Source of the DNA: Hsuehochloa calcarea
Taxonomy: Eukaryota > Streptophyta > Magnoliopsida > Poales > Poaceae
DNA: 64,000 nt
Assembly (NCBI GenBank): GCA_036346395.1
Contig: CM070596.1
Coordinates: forward strand, 5,124,170 to 5,188,169
Direction: 5' to 3'
A program made the translations under genes and the position numbers. The notes beneath the pieces were generated by a model. The model made no database searches. It worked only from the letters and a program-made list of their open reading frames with translations, and was not told where the DNA came from. Below are positions 12,983-25,049 of this stretch, one piece after another. Numbering within the stretch: position 1 is the first letter of the stretch; every line of letters starts with the position of its first letter.

Positions 12983-13115
12983 CACGCCTACCTCGATGTC
13001 CTCCTCGCCAGCAAGCACGCCTACCTCGATGTCCTCCTCGCCGTCTCCGAGCGCGGCCTCAGGAAATCCACGCCGTCGAAACTGGGCAGGCGGCGGGGCT
13101 CCACCGGAACCTGAG
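12983..13115 (+). pseudogene. Coding-like fragment interrupted by the Gypsy insertion
   Basis: Right of the element a GC-rich frame reads HAYLDVLLASK twice (27-base repeats at 12983-13009 and 13016-13042, 33-base period) and continues VSERGLRKSTPSK to a stop near 13110. Left of the element the sequence ends ATGAAAGACGC (3302-3312). Removing the element and one target copy would give a frame starting MKDAYLDVLLA. I do not recognise the family. It may be an old coding fragment split by the transposon, or chance. Confidence 0.3.
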
Positions 13116-16100
13116 GTAGGCGGTGTCCGGCCTGCCATTCCGGCGGCAGTCAAAGACACCCGTCTTCCCGCGCCATGTCCTCGGGAAATCCGCGTCGTCG
13201 AACCTCTCCTTCATCCTACGCCTGCTCGCGAAAGCTGCACGACCGCCTCGGTAACCTCTCCTTCATCCTCTGTAGGCACCCAGATTTCTCAATCCAGATT
13301 CCTCTGTGAAACTACTGTGTTATTCCCTGGATCAGTAGATAGCACTTCGCAGGCACATTACTGAATCAAATCATGCATGGCGTAGAACCATACCATTCAT
13401 TAATTTACACATCAAAGTTTACATAGACCGCTTCGGGCCAATTTTTTTACAATAAGGGCCGAACAGGCCAAATGAATATATTACAAAAGATAGCAAAAGC
13501 AACAACAGAAGCAAAGAGGTGAGGGCACATCTCTCCACATGCAAGTGACTGGGGAACCCGTGTACGCCCGATATTATCCGAAACCTCGGACAATATAGGA
13601 GGCACACAAGAACCGACGGAGTCAGCTAGACTGAGGTGAGACTAGAACAACTAAGGACTAAACTACGCTTCAATGACTCCTAGTTCTTAAGATTTCTGGA
13701 TCCTCGTTGTAGTCGAAAGCTCCAGGGTTCCTGTTTCTGAGGGTTTAGGGGGAAGAGCGAGGGTGAGCACAACTACCGTGCTTGTGCTCGCGAGGCAACA
13801 CAACAGATACAATAATATTTATGCAAGGCTTAACAAGGATGGCTCTGGTTCTTTTATTTGCGTAAAGCAACATTTTCAAATATCATAATATACAAATTCC
13901 TACCACCTAGCATTTAAAAAAATGTATTCTATTAAAGAGATTAATTGTGCAATAATTAATAACAGCAAATGCTACCTCCACCGTATGCTTATTTTTGATG
14001 GTGGTCACACCCACCTATTACCAACACTAGGTAAGAATACTCAGGGAAAATCCAAATCAAGGGCTAGGTGAGCCCTGCACATTTTTTCAGCCCACCTACA
14101 AAAGTTTTTGAAATAGAACTATATCTTTTAAGTTCTCATGTCCGCCCGTGACCGTGGGCACGGCTGTTCGAACAGTTTTATTCTATGCAGAGATTGTACA
14201 TCTTTACCCACAAGAGATAATCATCTTGATATGTACACACGTTTCTTTAGACGTGTGAATTAAGGGGTGATTATCAAAAGGCCTTTACAATGCATCCTTC
14301 AGTATTTGTTACACCCACTGAGGTTTCGCCTTAGTAGGGTTTCGCTCCCGTGGGACCCGACAACCATTTGCCCAGACCCCCCCCTTGCGCCTTCAAACGA
14401 CATTTGCCGCGCACCCTGACCCTTCGCCATGAAGGCTTACGGTGTCGTGAGTTCATCTACCGACGCAACTCGTACTGACGGATACAAATTATTTAGCTAG
14501 GTCAACACCATTATAGACTTGTGATTGTACTGTTTTACATTGGGAAGTCATCACAGGATTAAGTCCTTAAAATTATCTGGGTGGTTCATTCCACGTACCA
14601 ACTACAACATGTCTTGAGCTACATTAGTACCCAACCATATACCCTCCATCTTACCATCCGTCCAGATAGGGTATTAGCAAGTTTTTAGGGTTTTTAGTAG
14701 TAGAAAATAAATTACCACAACCAATTCAGTCATTCTTCCCAATGACTGCTCAAATTAATTGTTATGATTAAATAATGATGATTTGGGGTAGTAATACCCC
14801 GGTACTTAAACAAGACTAGCATTGCGTTTAAGTACGACCTATAACTAGTAGGTTACCATATATTTACTAGGGTGATAAGGATTTTGGGAGTTCAATTATC
14901 AAGGACATGGTATAGTAATTAATTAATCATCAAATAGGCATTTAACTACCTTAGGGTGTCTGACATACATTTGCATAGGAAATTAAAGCATACAATTTGA
15001 TATTTTAAAAGAACATAATTTGCATAAAATGTAGGTTCAACATGATCAAAGTGTTGACTCGCCTGGGCTATTTTACCGCGGTCTTGATCTTACTCAAGGC
15101 CTTCTCGGACAAGGATTCAAAATCTTGGTTTGCGTCTTTGCTCCAATCTTGGTTCTGCTCGAGTCTTTGATTCTTCTGGACTTGATTTCTAATTATGCGA
15201 CAACGATAGAAAAACCAAATAAATCCAAAGAACTCAAAAGACCAATAAAACACAAGAGTCTTAAATAAGATTGCGGAGGACGAGCTTGATAGAAGGGATT
15301 GCGCGACACGAGGATGTTCGACAAAGTCAAACAACCAGTTGAGAGAAATGAGGAATTGCAAAGAAATTCTGCCGGGAGGGAAGATACAAAGGAGGGTAAG
15401 GTCAAAGGAGCTTAAGCAGTGATACTCCACTTTGGATTTGGAAGATAGCAAGATTATACTTCTACAGGTGAAAAACAATTTAACTACAAGTTCTACACCA
15501 AATATAGATACAAGAGTAACACATATTCTCAAATGACATATCAACACCAATATCATTTGTCGGATAAAACACAGTGATTTCAATTTCTTAACAAAACACA
15601 GATTTCACTTCCTACTATTCAATTGCCAGATTGATACAGATGATTCAAATGCTAGCTCAAAAACCAATCTTCAATTACCAGAACACAAACAGAGAGTTCA
15701 AATGCTAACTACACAAAATTTCAGTTGACTGCTACTCAATCCACTGCTAAATAATCACACTGAGATTCAAGATTTCATTTGTCAGATTACCAACAGGGAT
15801 TCAATTACCAGATTACAATTCTCTAATGCCAGTTCAGAACACAGATTATCATCAATTGTTAGCTCTATTGCCGAACAACACTGATACACAAATTACTACC
15901 AAAAGTCACTGCTCTGGAGGAGAAATTAAACCCAAAATCAACAATCACTGATCCACTGATGAAGCACTAAACCAACAGCTATTAATCGGTCAATAAAACA
16001 ATCAGATATCACTACTACTGGAGATCATAGCTATCTCCTAACAATTAGGATCACAATCAACAATTCAAATCACTGCCAGCAATACTGATCTAGGAAGCAA

Positions 16101-16263
16101 CAATCAACACTGGAGAACCAATAATCCCACAATCAATAATTCAATTCACTACTAACAACATCCTACTGCCAGGTGATTTCAATTGCTGGACTAGTAACAG
16201 AGGTTCAACACTTGCTAGATCGGCTGGAACTTCGCTGTTACTGCTGCACATGGGCCCACTATC

Positions 16264-16273
<10 letters not shown>
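13116..16273. repeat. LTR-retrotransposon-like DNA, boundaries not resolved
   Basis: No gene was recognised. The plan of 13380-14500 (low-complexity start, then text about GTTTCGCC/CCCGACAACCATTTG, then AT-rich DNA) resembles the LTR of Gypsy elements read on the minus strand. 15540-16240 consists of loosely repeated words such as GATTCAATTGCCAG and TTCAATTACCAG. The minus-strand frame at 15068-15583 has no family likeness and lies in this repetitive DNA. Confidence 0.4.

Positions 16274-16311
<38 letters not shown>
16274..16311. repeat. (AG)n microsatellite
   Basis: A perfect AG dinucleotide run of about 38 bases, followed by purine-rich GC sequence. Confidence 0.9.
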
Positions 16312-16312
<1 letters not shown>

Positions 16313-16404
16313 ACAGAGAGCAGGGGAGGGGAGGCTCGGGTGACGGCGGGCGGAGGCCGGAGGGGTGCCGGAGGGGGCCAAAATGGAATGCTATGAGCTA
16401 TTAT

Positions 16405-18463
16405 TGTTGGACGAAAATGGTGACTAGGGAGGGTTCAATAAGAGCACGATCTCTTTTTCACCTTGATCGGATTCAACACATTTTTACTCCAATAGCTATG
16501 AGCTATGAAGATCAATATACAAGTATAGCGGAAAACTTGTATTGAATCCAATCAAAACCCCGAAGCAAAACAACCAAAAACACCAAAAACTCAATTCACA
16601 AAGAGTTGGGCGGTCAGACCTCTCAGCCTAGTAGTCTGACCTCCCCAAAGGGGTGGTCTGACCTGTAGCACAATGAACAGTAAAATCAGCCCAAACTCAA
16701 AATTACAAATTGGTCTAACTTTTGATCCACAAATCCAAACTTCACGAAACTTGAAACATACCTTCTCTAGGATGTCAAAAACTTATTCCAATCAAGGATC
16801 GTGAAGATCATTGCCAAAGTTCTGACCTTTTTCCGTTTGAGTGAAGGTTGCTTCAAAATCGAGTCAAAACTAAAATATGATCCAAAAACTAACTCGTGGG
16901 TGATATATGATCAAGATAATCCTAGATGCATTCCCGCATATCACAGCAAGCAAGATCCAGACCAAAAATCAAAGAAAAACGAAAGGATCAAAGAAAGACC
17001 CAAAATCACAAAAGAGAGAGCAAGAACAAGAAGAGACTTATTTTGAGGAATCTTGCTTGGATTTTACAGCCACTCTATCCTGGAGGACAAAGACTCAACA
17101 CTTGAGCACATAATCAATCCAACTCTCTAGAAACCTAACATCTCCACTCTATTATCCCTAAACACAAACTAGGATTTCTTCAATACAATGGTTGGGAGGT
17201 GCACAACCAGCACCGTCCCCTATTTATAGTGGAGGCTAGCTTCTAGAAGGACATTATTAATGGACACCCATTAAGCCCACACACAAATGGGTTTAACTCA
17301 CGCATATATTTGAAAGCGTCATTTTCATTTTCTCTTGACCTAAACCACTTCTCCTTACGCCGTCTTGCACCGCATTTTAACCAAAAGCCATAAAGGCGAT
17401 ATTTTGATGAAGTTACCAAAATACCCCTTCTCGGTCCTTCTCCAAAGACCGAGTCCAAACTTAATGAAGCAATCACATGCTTCGCCACGTGTAGGTTGAT
17501 CAACGACTCTCTTCATGGCGGCAAGTCTCTCCCATCCGGCTCCCACCGAAACCATAATAGCACTTGCACCGACCCCCGCGCCGCTTGATGCAACCCGTCG
17601 CACCGAACTTTCCATTCGGTCATCCTTGTCTATTTTGCTTCATGCTTGAGTTCATTGACTTCACCCAGCATCCTTGATCGTTCTGAACCTCAGCTCTCCA
17701 AGCCTAGTCCCGATCTTCGCCGTTGACCATCGTTGACCTCCAAGCCTCCTGTCCAACAATAAACAAAGAAATCGATTCTGGGAATAAGTTCTTTACAACT
17801 TGACCCATGTTAGTCAAAACATGCATCATGCAACACATATGCACTGAAACCCCTGAACTTGACCTAACCAACAAACATCGCCGCCAAGCTGGCTGGCGAA
17901 CAAGTCAAAACCAGTCAGACCGCCACCCCTGGCAGGTCAGACCGCCCCCTGGCCGGTCTGACCGTCCAGCAAGGAACTTAGCCAATATTCCTCTCTGAAA
18001 ATCTGAAACCTCTCTGAAAATTTCAAACGAATAGAACTTTTGACTCGAAGCTCCAAAAAATATGAGATCAAGTGCAGGAGAATCCCCTCTCTTGCATACA
18101 CCCTCTATTTTTGGCCTAGCTCCAAACTCAAAGCTACTTTTATGGCCGATCAGACCGCTATCCATTGGTCGGTCCGACTGCTAGTCTCTTAGCCAAAACA
18201 TCGGTCGGTCGACCACAGACAAAGTTTGCTAGATCGCCGCTCTGGCCGGTCCGACCGCTAGTCGATCGAAGAAATCAAACTTTGCCAAAAACACGCGTTT
18301 CGACAAACTCACAATACCATTGCCAATTGTAACATCATCCTAAGATCATAAACATATCCCCATGATATCCACAATTATCAAATCAAAAACTCTTAAACTC
18401 AGAAGGCATTGTTAAATCCTGCAATTTTCATACACAATTAGCATATATACTTCTGTTAACACC
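16405..18463. repeat. LTR-like segment with GGTCTGACC palindrome clusters
   Basis: The segment starts TGTTGGACG and ends TCTGTTAACA, which would suit LTR ends, but no target duplication was found. Inside, the words GGTCAGACC, GGTCTGACC and CCGGTC recur at about 16610-16670, 17915-17975 and 18145-18260, often as imperfect palindromes. Such clusters are common in long Copia-type LTRs of grasses. There is no coding domain. Confidence 0.4.
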
Positions 18464-19956
18464 TGCTGTTCAGGATGCATGAAACCAGATCAACTCCAAA
18501 AAAAAATACTATACTAGTTCAGGATCAGGATGTTGCTAACATGTTAGCTTGAGCTCCAATGACGATAGAAACAACTCCCAGATCAAGCACCCCGAAAAAA
18601 ACTCACCGCACCCCACCAGATCAAGCACCCAAACAAATCACAGATACACATTTTTGGGTCTACACACCCCCAAATAGAGATAAACAACTATCAACGTTTA
18701 CAAAGGGTCTACACATTCACATATATTCACATTCCAAACAAACGAAAATAAGAGTATGATCCATCTCTGATTCACAGATATTTTTTGTACACAATCACAA
18801 ATTCATATTTTCGGTACTACATTCATAGATTCAAAGATATATACAAGAATCTACACATTCCAAACAAACGAAAATAAAAAAAATCGATCCACCCTAGGAT
18901 GGCCGGCGAAGAGAAAGGAGACAAAGGGAGTAGGGAGGACAAGAGGGGAGGCTGGATGATGACATTTGGGAGTAGGGAGGACAAGAGGGGCACGGATGAT
19001 GACCTTACCTTCACAGGAGCTGGCCGGTGCTGCTTGGGAAAAGACGGCGGCGAAGAAGGCGGGAAAACGGCCTCTAGGGTTTCCGGGGATGGGAGGCTCG
19101 TGTGTTGAGGCAACAGACTGCCCTACTGGCAAGCAATGAGGACCAATGAGTGCACACAGGGGCCGGAGGCGGCGCAGTTGAGGACCAGCGGGGTGGGGGA
19201 CGAAGGCAACACACAAGCAAAAATCGCCTTAGCATGAGAGCAGCGGGAGGAGATGGGACACAAGGGGAAAGGCAAAGGGGTACGAGAGCGGGGTCGTGTG
19301 GTGGGATTTGCTGTGCGGGTAGTTCGATGGCATTTGCGGGTAAAAACATCTAACTTCAAGGGGTATTTTCGTTTATACAAGGTTGGATTTCCACAAGAAT
19401 CTGCGGGAAGGCTGCTCTTCGTTGCTAGTTCATTTTATAGACAGCTCATCGCGAGAAGCAGAATCAGGTCGTTTTGGGAAGCTGGGTGTTTGGTACAGCT
19501 CCATCAGATCCGAATGAGAAGCTGGGAGTGGGAGCAGAGCCTTAGCATGTTAGTATCCTTAGACTGAATATTACAACTTCTACCAGCTTGAAAGCATCTA
19601 GCAAACATTAACAAAATGCTGTTATCTTGTTCCAAGCACCCAATTTTAATTGTACAAATTAAAAACCGTCTTTAGCACTAATGTGATTAGTGGATACAAC
19701 TGCTGCCTAAGTCATATATATCCCAAGCCTCGCAATTGTTGTGCTCGTTTTTAGCACAGTCGCAGTCTTAAATCATCACTCAGCCACAACAATATGCAAA
19801 GATATTCTGACGTCTGGCAGACATGTGAATGGCAGCTTGAAAAGGTACAGGATTAATGGTGGGTGCAAACCTCAAAAGTCATACGCTATAATATAAGAAA
19901 GGGGAGGGTGAATGCATAGTCAAGAAAGATATCATTTGTTCAGTACATCCACTTAC
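18464..19956. other. Repeat-like intergenic DNA, no gene recognised
   Basis: 18890-19340 is GC-rich with overlapping frames on both strands (for example 18851-19216 minus) but no recognisable domain. The words GGAGTAGGGAGGACAAGAGG occur twice (around 18925 and 18970). 19560-19950 is AT-rich and featureless. Confidence 0.35.
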
Positions 19957-20089
19957 TCTCAGTGATAAATGAAGTTATTTGAGAAATCTCCTGAACAAGA
20001 ATAAGGATGACCTCAGAAGGATCCCGATACTGTATCGTCCGATACTGATTCTCGATCAACTGACTGCTCAATATGGTGTGGCTCCCAAT
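19957..20089 (-). pseudogene. Orphan internal exon of an unrecognised gene
   Basis: On the minus strand a TTTACAG acceptor precedes a 133-base open stretch that ends at a GTAAGT donor. It encodes about 44 residues beginning IGSHTILSSQLIENQYR and containing RDPSEVILILVQEISQI. The even, hydrophilic-then-helical composition and intact splice sites look like a genuine exon. No partner exon with a compatible frame was recognised within several kilobases on either side. It may be a captured gene fragment or a remnant of a larger gene. Function unknown. Confidence 0.35.
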
Positions 20090-20229
20090 CTGTAAATGCT
20101 TGTGAGAAATGCAGGACAAATATTTGCAGGGATTTCTTCTTTTCAGCCTATGAAATTGTTGACAAGAGAAATGAGGAAACATGCTCACAAATTATGAAAT
20201 GAAAATATATAGCTCATGCCATAATAAAA

Positions 20230-20830
20230 CTACAGAATTTAAATACTGCAAGGGTGGACCTAACAGGGGATAGCCGGCGTGGGAGCACCTCCTAATCGTC
20301 GGTCGGACCCTGGATACCTCCGTAGTACCGTCATTCATCGATCATTAGGGAGAGGGTGCGACCTAGAAGTAGAAGAAGACTACCATCATATGAGCGTCCC
20401 TTTTGTTTTATTCATAATCTTTCGCTGAATGTGTTTTTTGGCTGAGCTATATTAACCATTTCTTTTGTGACAATGGATGGTGAGAATTGAACCCAAGGAT
20501 GTGCAAAAAGGAGGTGGGTAGGTTATGGCTAGGAGGGCCTTTTTGCCTCAGGCCCAGTCCCTCATCTCGCAGTGGTGCTTTAAGATGCGTATTTTCTATT
20601 TTCAATTCAAGCGTAAGCACGGCGACAGTCTCTCTAGTCAAATGTGCAGAAAATCCCCGCGTTTCAAACGGGTGTCGGTTTGCGGCTAGGGAGGGAGAAC
20701 AATAGAGAGAGAGTCGTGCATACCACCATGCCCATACCGACCTTACAATTACAAAACACAATCCATCTCTCGTTGCAAAAAAAAGACGCATATTTTGCTG
20801 GGCCAATGTACCCTCAATTTCTTACTAGTA
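20230..20830. other. Region downstream of the MYB gene
   Basis: No gene was recognised. The part next to 20831 presumably holds the MYB 3' UTR. Confidence 0.3.
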
Positions 20831-22261
20831 CTACCAATTGATCCCCTGTTCTTCTTCAGCTATGTTCCAGTCCTGTTCACGAGGCGACGTTGGGTTCCAG
20901 TCGTGTTCGTCAGACCAGAGTGGCACCGCGGAGGACATGATGAGCTGCTGCACCTGGAGGTTGAAGTCGTCGACGTTCGTGACGGCCGACGGCTTGTCCG
21001 GCCACGCCACCGACTCGTCGAGGGCGCCGCTGCCAAGCCATTCCCCCGGGAAGACGTCGAACAGGTCGGAGATCTCCTCCTCCACCGCGCTCGCCGCCCT
21101 TCTCTTCGCGGGCTTTCCATCATCTGCGTCTCGATCGATCACAATGTATCATCGTTAACTTATTACGGAAGGAGCAAATGACGTGCCATTTTTGGACTCA
21201 GATGAGCTCACCAAAGAAGCAGTCCCGTTTCCCGCCATAATTTGAGGTGACGTCGCCGCCGAAGCCGGACGGCCATGCCGAGTCGTTCTCGTGGCACACC
21301 AGCTCCGGCATGGACCCGACCCGGAGCAGGGCGGCGCCGGCCAGCTGCTGGTCCTGCTCAAGGACAAACATCTCGAGCAGCCCGCTGGCGCCCATTGCGT
21401 CCGCCGCGGCCGATTGGTTTGAAGGGAGCTCCTGAGCCGTGGAGGGCAACGGTGGCAATCCCAACGCGCCGGCGTAGTACTCCCCAAGGTCGAGGCCGGC
21501 GACGTCATGATAGTACGGCGGTTGCGCGCGCGACGTCGGTCGTCCCCAGGTTGTTGCCGGTGAAGTGGAATGGCTGCATCTCCTGCGCTACGTTGCTCAA
21601 GGGGTAGAGCAGCGCCGGCGAGGCGAATGGATCGGTCGTGTCGAGAAGGGACGGCGCTTGGTGGAGGCTGGCATTGGGGTTGGCGTTGCCGTCGGCGTCG
21701 ACGATGGGGCTGAGCCTGCCAGCGCGGATGAGGGCGACCTCGCGCTCGACCTCCGACGGGTACAGCGAGAGGCCGGCGCGCTTCCGCCGCTTCAGTCGCG
21801 TGTTCCAGTAGTTCTTGATCTCGTTGTCCGTCCTCCCCGGCAACTGCACGCAGAGCACAAACGCAAAAGATCTCATCTTGCCGCGAGACGAGGGATCGAT
21901 CAAATTTGCAAGCCAAGCCATTAATCATGGTGGCACCGTTACTACTTACGTGTGCGGAGATGCGCGCCCACTTGTTGCCGATGAGGGCGTGGAGGCGGAG
22001 GATGAGGCGCTCCTCGTCCGGCGAGAAGGGGCCCCTCTTGAGGTTGGGGCGGAGGTGGTTCGCCCACCGCAGCCGGCAGCTCTTGCCGCAGCGCCGCAGC
22101 CCCGTCTCGAGCCGCACCGCGTTCCAGCTCCCTTCCCCGTGCCGCCACACGTGCCCGACCAGAAGCTCGTCCTCCGCCGGCGTCCACGGCCCCTTCTTCA
22201 GCCCGCCACCCTCGCCTGATCCGCTCTTCACCACCGATCCAATCCCCTGATCGGTCTCCAT
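20831..22261 (-). CDS. GAMYB-like R2R3-MYB transcription factor, frameshifted in exon 2
   Basis: Three exons on the minus strand: 22261-21950 (104 codons), 21843-21212 and 21123-20831, with GTAAGT/TGCAG and GTGAGC/CGCAG introns. Exons 1 and 2 encode R2 (Trp 26, 46, 66) and R3 (Phe 79, Trp 98, Trp 117), including LPGRTDNEIKNYWNTRLKRR, followed by RAGLSLYPSEV. That tail after R3 and the miR159 site in exon 2 place it in the GAMYB/MYB33 group, nuclear activators acting in gibberellin response, anther and aleurone development. The frame breaks at a GC-dinucleotide run (21524-21532): downstream exon 2 codes in a phase that needs two more bases or one fewer. With two bases added the three exons total 1239 bases, or 412 residues, with a clean stop. 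Either this allele is broken or the run is miscounted. Confidence 0.85.
21413..21433 (-). promoter_or_regulatory. miR159 target site in MYB exon 2
   Basis: The minus strand has GGAGCTCCCTTCAAACCAAT within the coding sequence for ELPSNQ. Against the standard miR159 target it differs at four positions, three of them at the ends, and keeps the central GAGCTCCCTTCAA block where slicing occurs. GAMYB-type genes carry this site at the same place, so post-transcriptional control by miR159 is expected. Confidence 0.8.
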
Positions 22262-22780
22262 GACAGCGTCGTGATCTCCCCCAGCGAGTCTTCCTCGGTG
22301 ATGTGACGATCGATCTGGCGGTCTCTCCTCTTTCCTCTCTCCTCCTCCTTCTCGAGCAGGGAGAAGAGGGAGAGAGGCAGATGATTTCGGCGCTTACTTC
22401 CTGCGCATTGCCCGGTGCGCAAGAAGGCTAGCAAGAAACGGATCCAAGAACCATCGAAACTAACAAACTGGAACCTAGCAGCAGCTCACATTCCCTATGG
22501 ATCGAAGGGGTGCTCGCATCGCTAGGAAAGAGTCCAAGAACACGGGAATGACCTTTCTCTGCACGGTGGGCAAAAAGAAGGAAAGAAAAGAACGGAGGGA
22601 AGGGCGTGCAAAATAATGGCGCTGCGAGAGGTCGGATCGATGGAGGTGAGAGATCGAGGGAGGAGGCGGTGGTGCGCCTGTTGAATCGCTCCACCATCTG
22701 CTCGTCGCGCGCCGTGCATGATGCAGCCATGCATGCAGGGTGCGTGGCGCTTTCCCGGCTTCTCTCAATTTAGGTGTCTT
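22262..22780 (-). promoter_or_regulatory. Presumed 5' leader and proximal promoter of the MYB gene
   Basis: The stretch upstream of the MYB start is CT-rich on the coding strand and contains several short upstream frames (for example 22428-22730). No unambiguous TATA box was fixed. GAMYB-type genes often have a 5' UTR intron, which cannot be confirmed here. Confidence 0.35.
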
Positions 22781-22859
22781 TGGTGCGTTCAGCGTTTGGA
22801 TGACTGTATCCATGATTTGTATTTTTCCTAGAACTTAAAGTGAGACTGAGATTTGAGGG

Positions 22860-23099
22860 ACCAAGTGCTGAGAAATCATGTATTAGGGGTTGATGGACGT
22901 AATACTGAAACTACTTCGGGTGAGTTTTAATCTTTAAATAAAATCTCTATGTACACATAAAGAGACCAATCAATTAATAAGGAGGTTCATCCATATTGTG
23001 TATCCTTCTATTGTCTCTCTGTTTATTGTCTCTCATTAGTGATTAGTTTATTTTATCCTGCGATGACTACGTTCTTCAACACGTTATCAGCATGAATCG
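22860..23099 (+). repeat. Copia LTR 3' end with primer-binding site
   Basis: The sequence ends CTTCAACA at 23081 and continues CGTTATCAGCATGAATCG (23082-23099), the primer-site form seen after the LTR of many plant Copia elements. The LTR start is not resolved. About 65 bases of leader follow before the solo LTR insertion at 23170. The same primer-site core occurs on the opposite strand at 27762-27779. Confidence 0.5.
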
Positions 23100-23169
23100 C
23101 TCTACATGGCTGAATCGAACAACTCGATATGATCCAATGGCGGAAAAGAAAATCTATCTTGTAGGCAGC

Positions 23170-24666
23170 TGTTGGGATACGGGTAGGCTACGATAGCAAT
23201 AATTTAAAATTTCTACCACGTAAACCAGGAAGCCAAACAAGTAAATGACCACAGATCGTTACCACCAGACGCACAGTGCAGCGAAAGAAGAGTTGAAGTA
23301 GATCGATATAACAAAGAACGCGTCGGTGAAGTGGTCGTAGTCAATCGTCCACACCAGCAACCTCTGCAGTTCCTCGTGAAGATCGCAGATCATCCTCAAG
23401 CGCAACAGCAACCGCAGTAGTGCCTTTACGGTATCCACATGTTCAGAGAAGGAACAACCGAACGCCCGTGTGCCAGCACCAAGTTGCACGGCGAGGCTCT
23501 CAAGAAGATGGTGGCTAGGGTCTCGGTGGAGTAACTCACGTCAACTCTTATATCGTCCCGTTCCAATAGCCTCAAGCATCTCCTTATAAAGTGCACATGA
23601 CGTATCCTATCCGAACACATTTTGTTCCAACCCATTAAGTGTGTGACCCATTAGGTTTATGCGTAGTCGGTTGTGACTCGGAAACCCTTTCCGACCACGA
23701 GTCGTTAGCGGTTCCTAGCAGGACATAACGATCCCGAACACACACAAATTATATTAGACGAACTTTAATGCAATATGATCTACGACCAGGTCCCCATCAC
23801 TTACAACCAGGTCCTATCCCTATACGACCAGTTCGTAGTTGGTCACGACCAGTTCGTAACTCCTTACGACCAGGTTTCGACTACTCTGTGATTACGTTCG
23901 ACTAGTCTACGACCAGCTCGTATCTCCATACGACTAGTCTGTAACTGATCGAACTAAGTGATCTACTCATGTATTCTCCCTTTGCCTCACGATATCTAGT
24001 TGAACTCCATGTGAGATATTATATCATCCATGGGCTGTTCAATATTTTCTCGATCGAGTGTCGGATAATCTTACTTGGTCGAACTCTTCGACTACCAGTG
24101 GTATGGCCATGCACTTTCTTTATCCGATCACTTTGAGGGCCTAGAGATATCTCTTCTGTTATGTTAGGAGGGGCAAATACCATATCCGGCCAGTCACATC
24201 CCTCCGCATGTTTCATAGCATACCCTAAAGTTACCTCATGTAGGGAACTATGTTGATCTCAGGTCTAAGGATTATACATCATCATTACTTGAGACCAACT
24301 AACGACACATATAATCATAACTATCTCAATATTGTCTCAAGGTGGGTCTATCCAACACCATATTCTCTAACATGTGTTCACATTATCAATTCGATATCTC
24401 TATATCCATGACCGGTGAAACATGGTTATCAATCTATACATGTGTTGGTCGTAGAGCCACTACTCTTCCGAGCAGTGATATCCGACCAGGGATATATTTA
24501 GAACGACATCATGTAAGTTTAAAGAGCTTCACTAACAAGTCACATACTCATTGATCTATATAACTGATGATTCATTCAAGGAATATAATAACATTTATTC
24601 AATAACTCATAAACATAGACGTTATACAATCATCTCTATGATTGCCTCTATGGCATATCACCAACA
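23170..24666 (-). mobile_element. Solo LTR of an Angela-like Copia element
   Basis: The 1497-bp unit starts TGTTGGGATAC and ends GCATATCACCAACA in plus orientation, flanked by a perfect 5-bp duplication GCAGC (23165-23169 and 24667-24671). Read on the minus strand it begins TGTTGGTGATATGCC followed by AGAGGCAAT, the characteristic start of Angela-type Copia LTRs in grasses. No internal domains are present, so it arose by recombination between two LTRs. The centre (23780-23945) has many TACGACCAG / CTGGTCGTA words. A second copy of this family lies at 55942-57488. Confidence 0.9.
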
Positions 24667-24703
24667 GCAGCTGCATCACTAATTCAATTTTAGGATTTGT
24701 TAT

Positions 24704-24858
24704 TTTCTAAGTTACCTGATTTTTTTAAAGTTTAAGTTATTTTTTGTGATCATTGGATTAGTGTAGAGATTGATGTGTCATGTGATTGGATTTGATCCAA
24801 TGGATAAAAAATGTGACTTATTCTTTAAAAAATAGTCACCTTACAAATAGACAACCCC
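24704..24858. mobile_element. Small MITE-like inverted repeat
   Basis: The left arm AAGTTACCTGATTTTTTTAA followed by GTGATCATTGGATT is matched imperfectly in reverse complement by the right arm ending AAAAAATAGTCACCTT. The arms are about 50 bases around a short centre. No clear target duplication. Confidence 0.35.
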
Positions 24859-25049
24859 TTCAATTTTTAGGAAAACTAAATATTTCTAGACCTTAATTAA
24901 GAAAACTGAGAATATCATGACCATCACCAGAAGCGATGCTCTCATAGTCGGCACTCGAAGGGCCATCATAGTTCTGCCATGTATAGCAGTAGAAGACACT
25001 CTTCTGTATCCCGAATCTAAACATACCCTCCTTGGTTTTAAAGACATTT

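Noticed and set aside
16274..16311. AG run as a Gypsy purine tract
   Set aside because: It is a simple dinucleotide microsatellite with no LTR start next to it.
21155..22261. Single 368-codon frame for the MYB gene read straight through
   Set aside because: It runs through the first intron out of phase with R3; the spliced model restores LPGRTDNEIKNYW at the R3 position and uses clean GT-AG sites.
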